From NCBI GenBank assembly GCA_022827265.1, contig JAJDTF010000059.1:1-37273 (forward strand): a stretch of DNA of 37,273 bases, written 5' to 3'. Shown piece by piece: positions 15,116 to 25,218 of the stretch; positions within the stretch are counted from its first letter, which is position 1, and every line of letters begins with the position of its first letter. The DNA is from Acidimicrobiia bacterium (GTDB taxonomy: Bacteria; Actinomycetota; Acidimicrobiia; Acidimicrobiales; Poriferisodalaceae). The translations under genes and the position numbers were made by a program. The notes below the pieces were generated by a model. The model searched no databases, was not told where the DNA came from, and saw only the letters and a program-made list of their open reading frames with translations.

Positions 15116-18100
15116 TTACGTGCCGCGTGCGAATCGTTCGGACTGGACGTCGTGCATGCGGCCGCGCGAATCATACGAATCCGCGACGAGCCGCAAGACC
15201 CGTGCAGTGCGGGGCCACCGGTCCCCGATTGCTTGCGCTTGGTCCCTGTAGCGACGACTCAGTTCCCGTTCGGATTCCCCTCCATCCATCAGACCACGGC
15301 TGTGGACACCGCGCAGGTTCGAAATGCCAATAGCGAGGCCGTTTTCGATATCGGGATCGCGCAGTTCTTCGATCAGGTCCCGAATCGGCGGTGGCGGAAC
15401 GATCCCCAGCTCATCATCGGGGTCGGCTGGTGCCTTGGCGAGCATCTGCCCGAGGTGACTGCATCCCAGGCCCGACAGATCGAGTACTCTGAACCTCTCT
15501 CGGGCTTCGCGGACCCAATCGCCGATACTCACCGGATCGACAGTGCCGTCCTCTCTCGTACCTGGAACTTTCTTCCAGTAGTGCAGCACTGTCCAAGGCC
15601 TGCTGGCAGCGAGCGTGGCGAGCCGCTGTGTCGTGTCGGCCTCGTCGGGGTCGCTTGGCTCGCTTTCATCCACCCGCGTGTACATGCTGGCAACGAGTTC
15701 GACGAAGAACCTCGGATCAAGCGAGAGCCTTGCGTGCAACACCGATGGTCGACTTCGGCTGCCTGGTACCTCGGCGAGCAGGAGCTCGAGTTGCGCGAGT
15801 CGAATCTGCCTCGAGTCGTCGAGATTGTGTTCAGTCAGCGGCAATCGATCATTGAGCCAGTCGAGCACCTCTTCGGTTCGGAACCGCAACCCTTGGGCCA
15901 TCCGCGGTGTATCCGAAGCGGCGACAGCTTCAAGCGCCCGTAGCGCGAGTTCCACCAGCCGCGAACTCTCGCTGCCGGCTGCCTCGTCCGGATCGACTGT
16001 CGCAAGGCGTTGATACCAGAGCAGTTCGATGGCGGCCTCGGCCCTGTCCGAGACCAACAGTCGTTCTGCTGCCTCGGCAACGACTGTGAGGTCCATGCCA
16101 TATGGCAGCGGAGCGAAGTGCGCCCAGTAGGCCGCCTCGACTTCAGGCCCGAGAGCTTCGGCGACTTCCCAGGCATGCGGGAACTCTCGAAGCGTGGTCA
16201 ACAGCCGTGCCACGTTGGAAGTGCTGAGGTGGTGTTCGCGCAACTCTGCCAACCACTCTGCGAGGTCCCCGTCCTCGCGGTGCAAGTGGTTGAGCCTCTC
16301 GGTGAAAAAGCCCATCGCCACCAGGTCAAGAGTCACACCGTCGTCTTGGGGGCCGATTGCTTGCATTGAGCTGTGTTCGACGGCATCGATGGCCGGATCA
16401 GGCGACGCGTCGTCTGCAACCCAGCCGGCGAGGTCGAACGTGAGTGTGCGTACAAGCGTCGATTCGCCACTGTCGAGTGTCAGCTCATCCGAGTTCGCGA
16501 GTTCTGCCAGCACACAGCCGATGTATTGGACTCCGGAGACCTCACGGTCACCTTGTGCTCGGACAGCCAGCCTGCGAATGCCTGCTAATCCGCCGGCCGA
16601 ATATGCCTCGCCCACTGCTGTATGGCGACGCTCAGCAAGACGCCGTTCCTCCGCTTCACGATCCTTGCCGAGTCCAGTCACGTCAATGTCCGGTGCATGT
16701 GACTCGAACAACCATGCGCCTGCAGTGGCCGTGTCGTCGTCTCCGATGCTCTCCGCGGACCGTTCGACGCGCGTGAGTTCATCGGGCTCCAGAGTCCAGA
16801 ACGCATCGCTGAACTGACGGTGGAGGCGGATGAACGACCGTAAGCGATCACCCAGCAACGATCGGTCGAGTGCTCCTTGAGTTGCGGACTCCTCGACAAT
16901 GTCCAAGACTCTGGCCCGTGCCTCCGGCGCCAGGCGCATGAACCTGCCGCCCTCGTCGAGCGGCCAGAACATGTCGGCGAGGTGCTCGGACTCGGCGGCC
17001 CTCGCAGCGAAGCACTCGATCATTTCCAGCAGCAGTGCGACGACTTGCTTGGTCGCGGAGTTGCGGTCCTCAAGCGGCGCCGGCTCGAAGACGGCGGGCC
17101 ACTCGCGGATCTCCGGTGCCGTGTTCCGAGTTCCGAGAGAACGGTGCGGAGCGAGGTCCCACAGACAGCGCCACAGTGCAGTACGCCTTTCGTTGGCGCC
17201 AGGTGTCTCGTCGCTCATGCACCGGCGGCACAATCCTGCGAGTGCGCTGTTCCGTTGTTCGGTCGCCGACCCTGTCTGGGGAAGCGGCGGCATGAACAGC
17301 GAGACAAGGCATCTATGTGCCTCGGCGGCCACGTCGTTTTCTTCGGTTGCTGCGATCGTCAGGAGGGCGTCTGACACGAGTGCCAAGTGCCCGGGATCAG
17401 GGGACCAAGCGAGCGTTTCCAGAGCACGCCGCAGCGCATGCCAGCCAGCGTCGGACGACGGGCCGACACTGCCCTTGCTCAGGACTCGCAATCCGTCGGG
17501 AGACTCTCGCGCGTCATGGAGCACAGGTGCGATGGCGTCCAGAAACTCGTCCGGTGCCGCTTCAGCGAGCAGGGGCAGGACATCGTCCAGATCGACGATG
17601 CGATGAAGCGTGGGATGAGCCGCACTTGCGTCCCGGCCAGATGCTGCCCCCCGACTATTTCCCTCGCCCAATCGCTGTTGTCCATTGTCTGCATCGTCGG
17701 CGCCGAGCAATCCTCGGACGATCAACGCGGCCTGCACCCTGGGACTCGTTCCGCCGGCCAGCGGCGTGTCGATGCCGAGCACCCCGAGGAGCGCCGCCGA
17801 GCGCGCGACTCCGTAGCGCAAGTCGTGGCTATATGGAGATTGCGTTTGGACACGCCCATCGATCTCGAAGGGTGTCCCATCGGGCCAGCGTTGCACCTCG
17901 GTCTCAGTGAGCACACGTTGGGCCGCAGAGGAGAATCGGTCGAGAAGACCCACAGGTATCTCTAGGGCGAGATGCAGCCAGGATTCTTGCGGTGCGACTA
18001 GGTCCCACTGGTCACCGACCTGCGCGATCAGGGGGTCGGCACCTTCGCTGAGCGGGCGGAGCGTGAGCAGCAGATCGTCGTAGCTCAGGTCGTTGCCAGC

Positions 18101-20362
18101 AAGTTCGCACAAGAGGGACTGGTCGCTCTCGTGGCGCTCGGACCAACGGCCAGCCAGCAGAGCTGCCCACACCGCGGGACGGTCCCGGTTGTCTGGCAGG
18201 CGGTCCAGCCAAGCAGGCGTGACGGGCTGTGGACCCAGTTGGAGCGTCCTTCGCAGCGCACCCAGGCTGCGACGTCCGAGTGCCGCCAGCCGCCACGCTT
18301 CGCTGCGGTCCAAGCCCTGACGTTCCAGCGCATCAGCTGCAACCGTCGGGTCGATCGGTCCGACCTCGATCAGGGCTTCATGTTCGCCAGCATCGATGCT
18401 CGGGCGCGGGGCACGGGCGAGGGGAACAACCGTGCAATGCTGCGACGGTTCCGAGCCGTCAGCGACGTCGAGTTCGGAGGCCACCAGAATCGCGCCGCCG
18501 CCGGGCTCGCGCTTGAGGCGCCGCCAAGCAGCGGCGTCGGACACCAGCAGCATCCGGTCCAGAAGCGCCTTGCCGGGTGTTTCATGTCGGGCACCGGCTG
18601 CCAAGACGAAATCGATGGCATCTTGGGTGCTCTCGGCGGCGACGTACACGATCCCGCCTCCCGGTGTGCATCTCTCGGCGAATTCTCGGTACGGGTGCTC
18701 GCGGCCGGCAAGCAGCACTTCTGCGCCGAGCCGCCTGCCAGTATGTGCGAGCTCATGTTCCCAATGCCTGCGAGCCGACGTGAAGCCGTCAGGCACCAGA
18801 CCAAGCCGTTCTGAGAGCCGGGCGCGGGTGGCTGGAGCTTGGATTAGCCAATTGAGCAGGTCGTCGACATCAAGCGCTCTGAGATCGCGCCAGTGCCCAT
18901 CCTCACTGTGCTGCTCCTGCCATCGACGCTTCGCTTGCTTCCGGTTGGTGCCGGCGCTTGTCGGGCCAGCCGAGCGAAATGCCGTGGGCGGCGTCTTTTT
19001 GGCCTCGGGCCATAGGCGGGGCGTGAGGTGGACATATGTGGTCTCGTCGGCGTCCGGACGTGCCTCGTCGGCCCTCTTGCGGTAGTTGGTGTCGGCATTC
19101 CGCTCGACATCAGCCGATGTCGATACCTCCCAGCAAGAAGGCCCCGCGGGCACCCAAGCCGTTCCCCGGTGGCTCTCGACCACGAGATCGAAATCGGGAC
19201 GCCCGATTCCCTCGGCAGTCGGGCAGTCGATCCGGACTAAGTCATGAGCAGGCGTGGTCTCCACAATCAGATCGCGAACGAGTTCGACCAATTCCGCCCG
19301 AGCAGACAGCGTGCCGGCCCATTGAAGGATGTGGTGACGTTCGACGAGCCCTAGGCCGTCGCGGCCGGGGCTAGCGCCGATCATGCCGCCGAGACCCGCT
19401 GCCCTAGCTGTCGTATCCGGACCGGTCGGCATGACGCCCCTATCGGAGGCCAGCGCAGCCGGCAGCGGATGGTCGGAATCTCGGCGTGCCCATGTCAGGC
19501 CGTCCTGCTCAAGGAGGAACACAGCACGGTCCAGCGACGCCGGTTCGGACTCGCCGAAGCGTGTGCGGAGCACTGCTCGTGCGTCGAAGGGCCCCGCGCC
19601 GAGCCAGACATAACCGCCCGTGGCTGAGTCTGCGGCGATGCCAGCCTGTTCAGGGGTACAGAAGTGCCGCTCGAACCAGGCGAGCATTTCAGCAACCACT
19701 TCGGCGTCTTCGGCGCTGCAGCGTTCTGCGATTCGCAAGGAAGCCTCGGTCAGCTCCTCAAGGGCAAGGCCGTCATCCCTCGATACGTCGGCCGCAGCGA
19801 GCACAGTGCGAAAGTCACGAAGCGTCTCGGCTTCGTCCGCAGAGATGGCATCGTCGGCTTCGAGGCCGTTGATCAGCGAGTCCGAGAGATCGGGTGGTTC
19901 CCGGTAGCGCTCGCCACGAGCAACTTCGAGTCGGAACAGTGCGCCGACCACGGCGCGTCTCGCGAGCGCCATGGCACCTGCTTTCGAGATCGGCAGGAGG
20001 CGTCGCGCTTCGGCGATCCAATCGGCAACGACATCGTGTGCAGGCGGTTGGGCATCGGCGGGACGTTGGTATTCGACAATGTCGAGATGCCACCCTGGTC
20101 GGCTGTCGACGAAGGTTCGCAGCGCTGCGAGGCGCGCTTCCGTGCTGTCGTCGCGATCCGATGGCGCGAGTTCGACGACGCGAGCTTCGGCACTGTCGTC
20201 CTCTCCCCTCCGGGCGACGAAGTAGGCAACGAGTTCCGCTTCAAGTTCCAGCCCGCCACTGGGTTCGAGTCGCTCGGAAGCGGTGACCTCATAACCAGCC
20301 GCCTCATATCGTCGGCGCGCTTGGTTCCCAGCGGCCCAGAAGTTCAGTGCTGGGGCAGCCAT
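15116..20362 (-). CDS. 1748-residue protein with REase-like and STAND-like regions, candidate defence effector
   Basis: A very large cytosolic protein with no membrane segments. Residues about 370-515 hold a restriction-endonuclease-like domain: GRPDFD, then CWEVSTSADVERNADTNYRKR, TTYVHLTPRLW and WRDLRALDVDDLLNWL. I recall this pattern (WEFGT...KAxxDYxKRT) from a family of large bacterial proteins of unknown function. Residues about 545-720 (LLAGREHPYREF, IVYVAAEST, DRMLLVSDAAAWRRL) look like a STAND-type NTPase region, but no Walker A lysine is visible. The remaining 1000 residues are helical and repeat-like, suggesting a sensor. Residues about 115-225 weakly resemble a HEPN-like helical segment. 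The start has GGAGG five bases upstream, and the gene overlaps the RusA-like gene by 19 bases. A nuclease-based defence role is inference. Confidence 0.7.
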   Translation of the reverse strand: MAAPALNFWAAGNQARRRYEAAGYEVTASERLEPSGGLELEAELVAYFVARRGEDDSAEARVVELAPSDRDDSTEARLAALRTFVDSRPGWHLDIVEYQRPADAQPPAHDVVADWIAEARRLLPISKAGAMALARRAVVGALFRLEVARGERYREPPDLSDSLINGLEADDAISADEAETLRDFRTVLAAADVSRDDGLALEELTEASLRIAERCSAEDAEVVAEMLAWFERHFCTPEQAGIAADSATGGYVWLGAGPFDARAVLRTRFGESEPASLDRAVFLLEQDGLTWARRDSDHPLPAALASDRGVMPTGPDTTARAAGLGGMIGASPGRDGLGLVERHHILQWAGTLSARAELVELVRDLIVETTPAHDLVRIDCPTAEGIGRPDFDLVVESHRGTAWVPAGPSCWEVSTSADVERNADTNYRKRADEARPDADETTYVHLTPRLWPEAKKTPPTAFRSAGPTSAGTNRKQAKRRWQEQHSEDGHWRDLRALDVDDLLNWLIQAPATRARLSERLGLVPDGFTSARRHWEHELAHTGRRLGAEVLLAGREHPYREFAERCTPGGGIVYVAAESTQDAIDFVLAAGARHETPGKALLDRMLLVSDAAAWRRLKREPGGGAILVASELDVADGSEPSQHCTVVPLARAPRPSIDAGEHEALIEVGPIDPTVAADALERQGLDRSEAWRLAALGRRSLGALRRTLQLGPQPVTPAWLDRLPDNRDRPAVWAALLAGRWSERHESDQSLLCELAGNDLSYDDLLLTLRPLSEGADPLIAQVGDQWDLVAPQESWLHLALEIPVGLLDRFSSAAQRVLTETEVQRWPDGTPFEIDGRVQTQSPYSHDLRYGVARSAALLGVLGIDTPLAGGTSPRVQAALIVRGLLGADDADNGQQRLGEGNSRGAASGRDASAAHPTLHRIVDLDDVLPLLAEAAPDEFLDAIAPVLHDARESPDGLRVLSKGSVGPSSDAGWHALRRALETLAWSPDPGHLALVSDALLTIAATEENDVAAEAHRCLVSLFMPPLPQTGSATEQRNSALAGLCRRCMSDETPGANERRTALWRCLWDLAPHRSLGTRNTAPEIREWPAVFEPAPLEDRNSATKQVVALLLEMIECFAARAAESEHLADMFWPLDEGGRFMRLAPEARARVLDIVEESATQGALDRSLLGDRLRSFIRLHRQFSDAFWTLEPDELTRVERSAESIGDDDTATAGAWLFESHAPDIDVTGLGKDREAEERRLAERRHTAVGEAYSAGGLAGIRRLAVRAQGDREVSGVQYIGCVLAELANSDELTLDSGESTLVRTLTFDLAGWVADDASPDPAIDAVEHSSMQAIGPQDDGVTLDLVAMGFFTERLNHLHREDGDLAEWLAELREHHLSTSNVARLLTTLREFPHAWEVAEALGPEVEAAYWAHFAPLPYGMDLTVVAEAAERLLVSDRAEAAIELLWYQRLATVDPDEAAGSESSRLVELALRALEAVAASDTPRMAQGLRFRTEEVLDWLNDRLPLTEHNLDDSRQIRLAQLELLLAEVPGSRSRPSVLHARLSLDPRFFVELVASMYTRVDESEPSDPDEADTTQRLATLAASRPWTVLHYWKKVPGTREDGTVDPVSIGDWVREARERFRVLDLSGLGCSHLGQMLAKAPADPDDELGIVPPPPIRDLIEELRDPDIENGLAIGISNLRGVHSRGLMDGGESERELSRRYRDQAQAIGDRWPRTARVLRLVADSYDSRGRMHDVQSERFARGT

Positions 20363-20793
20363 TGCGCCTCCAGCAGGTTCGGTGGGTCGGCAATCTGGAT
20401 GTAGACGAATTCCTCGGGTCTCGATAAGCGTTCAAGGTGGCTGGCGAGTTCCGCCGGCCACGACTCGTATTCTGCCGGAAAGGCGGGCTCGCCGGACAAG
20501 GAATTCAGGGCAGTACGGGTCGCGTGGATGTCGGTGAGCTGGCCGTCGTCGGAGAATGCAAGCCCTGTTAAGGCGTCGAATGTCGGCTTGAGAACGTTGT
20601 CGAGGTCCGGGATACGGGCGGTCTCAATGTCACAGAACCAGTGAAAGCCGGCGTGCACCGGGCCGGTCTCGTAGACAGGTCCACGCTGGATGGCCGCTTG
20701 GGCCGCGTCCTCGACCAGCTGCCTCCAACCTTCAGTGCTTCTCGGGCTGCTCTGAAGCGACTTGGGACGGCCCACGACGATCAGATCGATCAT
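20344..20793 (-). CDS. RusA-like Holliday junction resolvase
   Basis: A 149-residue protein with the RusA signature: PDLDNVLKPTFDALTGLAF followed by SDDGQLTDI. This matches the E. coli RusA segment RDLDNLQKAAFDAL...LDDAQVVD, and keeps the counterparts of catalytic Asp70, Asp72, Lys76 and Asp91. RusA enzymes are dimeric Mg2+-dependent nucleases that cut four-way DNA junctions and are usually prophage genes. Here there are no phage genes. Instead the 3' end overlaps the start of the 1748-residue nuclease-like gene, so the two are translationally coupled. It could process branched DNA for the larger protein (inference). No clear ribosome site precedes the ATG at 20793. Confidence 0.85.
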   Translation of the reverse strand: MIDLIVVGRPKSLQSSPRSTEGWRQLVEDAAQAAIQRGPVYETGPVHAGFHWFCDIETARIPDLDNVLKPTFDALTGLAFSDDGQLTDIHATRTALNSLSGEPAFPAEYESWPAELASHLERLSRPEEFVYIQIADPPNLLEAQWLPQH

Positions 20794-21043
20794 GACTCTG
20801 TCGCAGCCGAGCTACGCAGAGCCGCTTCGACACATTGTCCCGCGTGAACTGTCGTGCTGGGCCGGATGAGTTCAAGGGATGCCTGGCACCCAATCCGAGA
20901 CACCCCGCCTGTCAGCATCGGCAGAGCATATGCAGTGATATCTCATACAGTGCGATTGATTTTCGCACAGCGGTGAACTTTGGACGCTTTTTGTCGACCG
21001 GAATCCCGCGTCCTCGGCGATGCGGCTGGTGCGGTGGATAGGG

Positions 21044-22033
21044 CTAACCCTCCAGCGCAGGTGCGAGGGCGCGTCGCATCGCGATGGCCGTGAGTTCCTG
21101 AGCTTCGTGGGCTTGGTTCAAGAAGCGGGTCATGCCGAAGAAACCGTGGAACTGGCCCGGGTACTCGATGAGCGTGGTGGGCACTCCGGCATCGGCGAGC
21201 TTCTGTGCGTACTCGACGCCCTCGTCGCGCAGCGGGTCGTGACCGGCCACGATGACGAAGGCGGGCGCTGCGCCCGACGGGTCGTCGACAGCGAGCGGAG
21301 CTGCATAGGGATTGGCTCGTTCCGATGACGGGCAGTAGAGATCGTCGAACCAGGCCATCGTGTCGCGGGTCAGCAGGTAGCCCTCGGCGTTGGCAACCAT
21401 CGAGTGGGTGTCGCGGTCGAAATCGGTCACCGGGTAGATGAGCACCTGCAGCGCAGGCTGGCCGCAAGCGTCGCCGTTGGCTGCGCCGTCGCGGCACATG
21501 AGCGCAACAGCGGCGGCGAGATTGCCGCCCGCGCTGTCGCCGCCGATCGCCACCCGAGCCGGGTCGATGCCCAGATCGCTGGCATTGTCGATCACCCATT
21601 GCGTGGCAGCGCAGCAGTCATCAGCCGGGGCTGGGAACGGATGCTCGGGTGCGAGGCGGTAGTCGACCGACACCGTCACGACTCCGGCCAGCATCGTGAG
21701 GGCACGGCATGTGCGGTCGTGTGTCTCGATGCTGCCGACGACCCAGCCGCCGCCGTGGAAGTACACGAGGCAGCCGAGTGCACCGCTCGCGTCAGCAGTG
21801 GCCGCGCCGTCGCCGGGCCGGTAGATCCGCACGGCGATGTCGTTGCCGTCGGGGCCGGGAATCGTCCGGTCCTCGGTGCCTGCGACCTCGACGAATTCGC
21901 CGGCGGGCGGCATCTCCTCGAAGCCCGCCCGGGCCCGTTCGTAACCGACATCCTCGAATGACGGTCGGCCCAGAGCGTTCAGCTGGTCGATGACTTGGGA
22001 TGCTTCTGCTTCAAGTGTCACGGCGCGCAGCAT
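21044..22033 (-). CDS. Alpha/beta hydrolase, HSL-family esterase/lipase
   Basis: A 329-residue cytosolic esterase of the hormone-sensitive lipase family. It shows the oxyanion motif HGGGWVVGS, the nucleophile elbow GGDSAGGN, the acid Asp in AGHDPLRDEG and the His in YPGQFHGFF, all in the usual order and spacing. Members hydrolyse short-chain acyl esters. The start ATG at 22033 gives the normal length. It is divergent from the D-aminoacylase-like gene at 22162, with 128 bases between for both promoters. The natural substrate is unknown. No residues are missing. Confidence 0.92.
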   Translation of the reverse strand: MLRAVTLEAEASQVIDQLNALGRPSFEDVGYERARAGFEEMPPAGEFVEVAGTEDRTIPGPDGNDIAVRIYRPGDGAATADASGALGCLVYFHGGGWVVGSIETHDRTCRALTMLAGVVTVSVDYRLAPEHPFPAPADDCCAATQWVIDNASDLGIDPARVAIGGDSAGGNLAAAVALMCRDGAANGDACGQPALQVLIYPVTDFDRDTHSMVANAEGYLLTRDTMAWFDDLYCPSSERANPYAAPLAVDDPSGAAPAFVIVAGHDPLRDEGVEYAQKLADAGVPTTLIEYPGQFHGFFGMTRFLNQAHEAQELTAIAMRRALAPALEG

Positions 22034-22161
22034 AAGACTCTGGGCGGAAGCCTGGCGGGGCTGGTGCTGGCCGGGCGTTCGCCGGTGACCCTGTGTCGGC
22101 TGCCGTACGCTGATGCGGGCACGGCCGCGGGCGAACGCGGCGGCGATGACGGGGGCATGAC

Positions 22162-23880
22162 ATGGGTGATCTGCTGATCTCAGGCGGGCGTCTGATCGAC
22201 GGGACGGGCGCCGAGCCGCGCCGGGCCGACGTGCTCATCTCCGACGGCGTGGTGGCCGAGATCGGCGAGTCGCCCGGCGATCTCGCAGGCCGCCGCGTCG
22301 ACCGCACGGTCGATGCCGAGGGCCACGTGGTCACCCCCGGGTTCATCGACGTGCACACCCACATGGATGCGCAGATCGCGTGGGATCCGATGGGCGAGAG
22401 TTCGTGCTTCCACGGCGTGACCACCGCGGTGATGGGCAACTGCGGCTTCACGCTGGCGCCCGCCCGCGCCGACGCCCGCCATCTCGTGGTGCGCAACCTC
22501 GAACGGGCCGAGGACATCTCCGCTGAGGCCATGGCAGCAGGCATCGACTGGAGCTGGGAGACGTTCCCCGAGTACCTCGACTTCGTGGACGCCACGCCCA
22601 AGGGCATCAACTACGCCGGCTACCTCGGCCACTCGGCACTGCGCACCTGGGCAATGGGAGAGGCTGCATTCGACCGCGGCGCCAACGATGACGAGCTCGC
22701 GCTGATGCTGCAGCAGCTGCGTGATTCGATTCACGCCGGCGCCATCGGCTTCACCACATCCATCTCGTACAACCACGAGACCGCCGACGACCGCCCGGTT
22801 GCCTCGCGTTTGGCCGAGTGGTCGGAGATCGACGCGCTGGTCAGCGAGATGGGTGTCTTGGGCGCAGGCATCTTCGAGCTGGCCAACCACGGCGATCTGC
22901 GCTCGCGTGACGCCGAACGCAACGACGCCTATGTCGCCAAGATCGTCGAGCTGGGCGCCCGCACCGGTGTCCCGATCACCTACGGCATGCTCGCCCCCTC
23001 CAGCGAGGACCACCACTGGAAGCCGGTGCTCAAGCTGCTCGATGGCATCAACGCGGCGGGCGGTGTCTCGTGGGGTCAGGCGCACACTCGCTGCCTGGGG
23101 ACCCTGCTGTCGTTCAAGACGTCGCTGCCGTTCGATGCGCTGCCGTTGTGGCGTGAAGTGCGCGCGGATTCACGGGGCGAGCAGTGGGCTGCGCTGCGGG
23201 ACCCCGAGATCCGGCGGCGCCTCGTCGACGAGGCCGAGAACGGCGACTACGGCCGAGCCCTCGGCCCCGAAGCCCGCAAGCCCGTCTGGGAGCACATCTA
23301 TCCGCTGACGCAACCGCTGCCGCCATTCCGCACGATGGACGTGATCGCAGCCGAGCGTGGCACGACGCCGATGGAGGCGTTCGTCGATCTGGCGCTCGAC
23401 AGCGATCTGGAGATGTTCTTCGTGCAGGCCCTCGCCAACCAGGACCAGGACTTGGTGCTGCACCTGCTGAGGCACCCCCGCGCGATCCCCACGTTCTCAG
23501 ACAGCGGGGCGCACGTCACTCAGATCATGGACTCGTCGCTGCAGACCCACCTGCTGGGCCACTGGGTGCGAGATCGTCAGGAGTTCACGCTGGAAGACGC
23601 GGTGCACCGCATCACCCAGCTGCCGGCGCAGGCATGGGGCTTCGACGACCGTGGGGTGCTGGCGGTCGGCAAGGCTGCCGATGTCAACGTGTTCGACCCC
23701 GAGACGGTGTCGCCGGACATGCCCAGGCTGGTGCACGACCTTCCGGCAGGCGCATCCCGCTTGCGCCAGACGGCCACCGGTTTCGCCGCCACCATCGTCA
23801 ACGGCGAAGTCATCACCGAGAATGGCAAGGTGACCGGCGCGGTGCCGGGTCGGCTCCTGCGCGGCCCGCTGGCTCGCTGA
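22162..23880 (+). CDS. N-acyl-D-amino-acid deacylase-like amidohydrolase (family 3)
   Basis: A 572-residue amidohydrolase. The N-terminus has the composite beta-sandwich strands (LLISGGRLIDGTG, VLISDGVVAEIG), then the metal-binding VTPGFIDVHTHMDAQ. FSDSGAHVTQIMD late in the chain provides the other metal-site Asp. The C-terminus returns to the sandwich (GKAADVNVFDPETV). This layout matches D-aminoacylases and dihydropyrimidinase-like family 3 proteins, which hydrolyse N-acyl bonds using zinc. In Acidimicrobiia and other catabolic actinobacteria many paralogues have unknown substrates. It is downstream of a divergent esterase and convergent with the epimerase. Confidence 0.9.
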   Translation: MGDLLISGGRLIDGTGAEPRRADVLISDGVVAEIGESPGDLAGRRVDRTVDAEGHVVTPGFIDVHTHMDAQIAWDPMGESSCFHGVTTAVMGNCGFTLAPARADARHLVVRNLERAEDISAEAMAAGIDWSWETFPEYLDFVDATPKGINYAGYLGHSALRTWAMGEAAFDRGANDDELALMLQQLRDSIHAGAIGFTTSISYNHETADDRPVASRLAEWSEIDALVSEMGVLGAGIFELANHGDLRSRDAERNDAYVAKIVELGARTGVPITYGMLAPSSEDHHWKPVLKLLDGINAAGGVSWGQAHTRCLGTLLSFKTSLPFDALPLWREVRADSRGEQWAALRDPEIRRRLVDEAENGDYGRALGPEARKPVWEHIYPLTQPLPPFRTMDVIAAERGTTPMEAFVDLALDSDLEMFFVQALANQDQDLVLHLLRHPRAIPTFSDSGAHVTQIMDSSLQTHLLGHWVRDRQEFTLEDAVHRITQLPAQAWGFDDRGVLAVGKAADVNVFDPETVSPDMPRLVHDLPAGASRLRQTATGFAATIVNGEVITENGKVTGAVPGRLLRGPLAR

Positions 23881-23911
23881 ACAGCCCTGCGAGGCTCGCT
23901 CGCGGATCGGC

Positions 23912-25078
23912 TCAACGGTCGGCAGGCCGAGCCGGAGACTCTGCTGCGTTGAGGCTCTGCTGGCTCGCGGTGATTCCTGGGTTGGGACGGTTGCCGACAT
24001 AGGCGCTGCCGTAGTTGGGCTCACTGGACCATTCGATGCTGTCCAGCGTCGCCTCGAGTTTGCGGCGACCGTCGTTCCACGCTGCTACCAGGCGGTCCTC
24101 GGCGTCGTAGTCGAAGGGGTCGCCCAACCGCTGCTCGAGCGCCCCGCCGCGTTCGGGCGGGTTCTCAGCCAGCCAGCGGGCTGCGGCCCGCCACGCATCG
24201 ACGGGCGCCAGCACGTCGCGGTAGCCGAGATCCCGCACCGTCGGACCGATGTCGAGCACCCGGTGCGTTGTCGACCAGCTGCCCACCAGCGGCCGTGCCG
24301 GTGCTGCCAGGTCGAACGGCAGCGACACCAGCTCCCAGCTATGGCGAAGCTCGTCCGCGATGACCTCAGCGATCTGTGCAATCGACAGCGCTGACGAGTC
24401 GGCCACGTTGTAGATGCCGCCGAGCGCGGCGGACGGTGCATCGCACGCCAGCAGCGTGGCGTGGGCGGCATTGCCGATCCATCCCTGGCTCTTCACCGTG
24501 AGGCCGTCGTCGGCAACGACGACGTGGGGTCGCCGGTCGAGTGCCCTGCGCACCAGCGGCCACTCCCGCGGCAACGGCTGTCGTGGTCCGTAGAGCTGGG
24601 GGTAGCGCAGGTGGATCGCGCCGGGATGGTGCTCGAACACAGCCTCCTCGGTGACCCGGATCATCCGCAGCTTGCGGAACTCCTCGCCGTCGCCGACCGG
24701 CGGCGCATCGTGCGGCAGCGGAACCGGCATGCCGAGCGGGAACAGGTCGTCGGGGCTGCCGAAGCCCCGGTACACCCCGACGCCGCCGATCGACACGAAA
24801 TGGTCGCAGCGTCCCGCCAGCAGCGGCGCCAGCATCCGCAGGCGCCCGTACATGGCCACGACGAGATCGAACGACTCGCCGCCGAGCGCTGCGGCGGTGG
24901 CCTCGCCGTCGAAGGGGTCGGTGTGGATGTGGCGCACCTCGGGGCCGATCAGGTCGGTCTCATGCCGTCCCGTGTGCAGGATGGTCACCTCGTAGCCGCG
25001 CTCGATGAGCCCGCTGACGACGAGCGGTCCAGTCGGGCCGGTTCCCCCGACCACCAGCGCTGTGCTGTGTGACGTCAC
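23912..25078 (-). CDS. NAD-dependent epimerase/dehydratase (atypical SDR)
   Basis: An extended or atypical short-chain dehydrogenase. The nucleotide-binding motif VVGGTGPTGPLVVSGLIERGYEV lies at the N-terminus. FVSIGGVGVYRG and LRYPQLYGPRQPLPREW correspond to the central strand and substrate-side segment of NAD-dependent epimerases. The usual YxxxK is not in its standard place; the segment RKLRMIRVTEEAV occupies it, so the catalytic machinery may be altered. I chose the GTG at 25078, immediately before the Rossmann fold; the frame runs on to 25198, but that part looks non-coding. CACAAT six bases before the GTG could be a weak leaderless -10 box. The substrate is unknown. Confidence 0.8.
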   Translation of the reverse strand: MTSHSTALVVGGTGPTGPLVVSGLIERGYEVTILHTGRHETDLIGPEVRHIHTDPFDGEATAAALGGESFDLVVAMYGRLRMLAPLLAGRCDHFVSIGGVGVYRGFGSPDDLFPLGMPVPLPHDAPPVGDGEEFRKLRMIRVTEEAVFEHHPGAIHLRYPQLYGPRQPLPREWPLVRRALDRRPHVVVADDGLTVKSQGWIGNAAHATLLACDAPSAALGGIYNVADSSALSIAQIAEVIADELRHSWELVSLPFDLAAPARPLVGSWSTTHRVLDIGPTVRDLGYRDVLAPVDAWRAAARWLAENPPERGGALEQRLGDPFDYDAEDRLVAAWNDGRRKLEATLDSIEWSSEPNYGSAYVGNRPNPGITASQQSLNAAESPARPADR

Positions 25079-25218
25079 CGGATCATTGTGCCGTCTCGTC
25101 CCGAACAGACCTGGTCTGCCGGGTTCGAGTGCGCTCGCGGCGAGGTAATGCAGCAGCGCGGCGTGTAGCTTTTTACGGACCACATTCCGCATTGACACGA
25201 TGAAACCAGGGGGATGCT

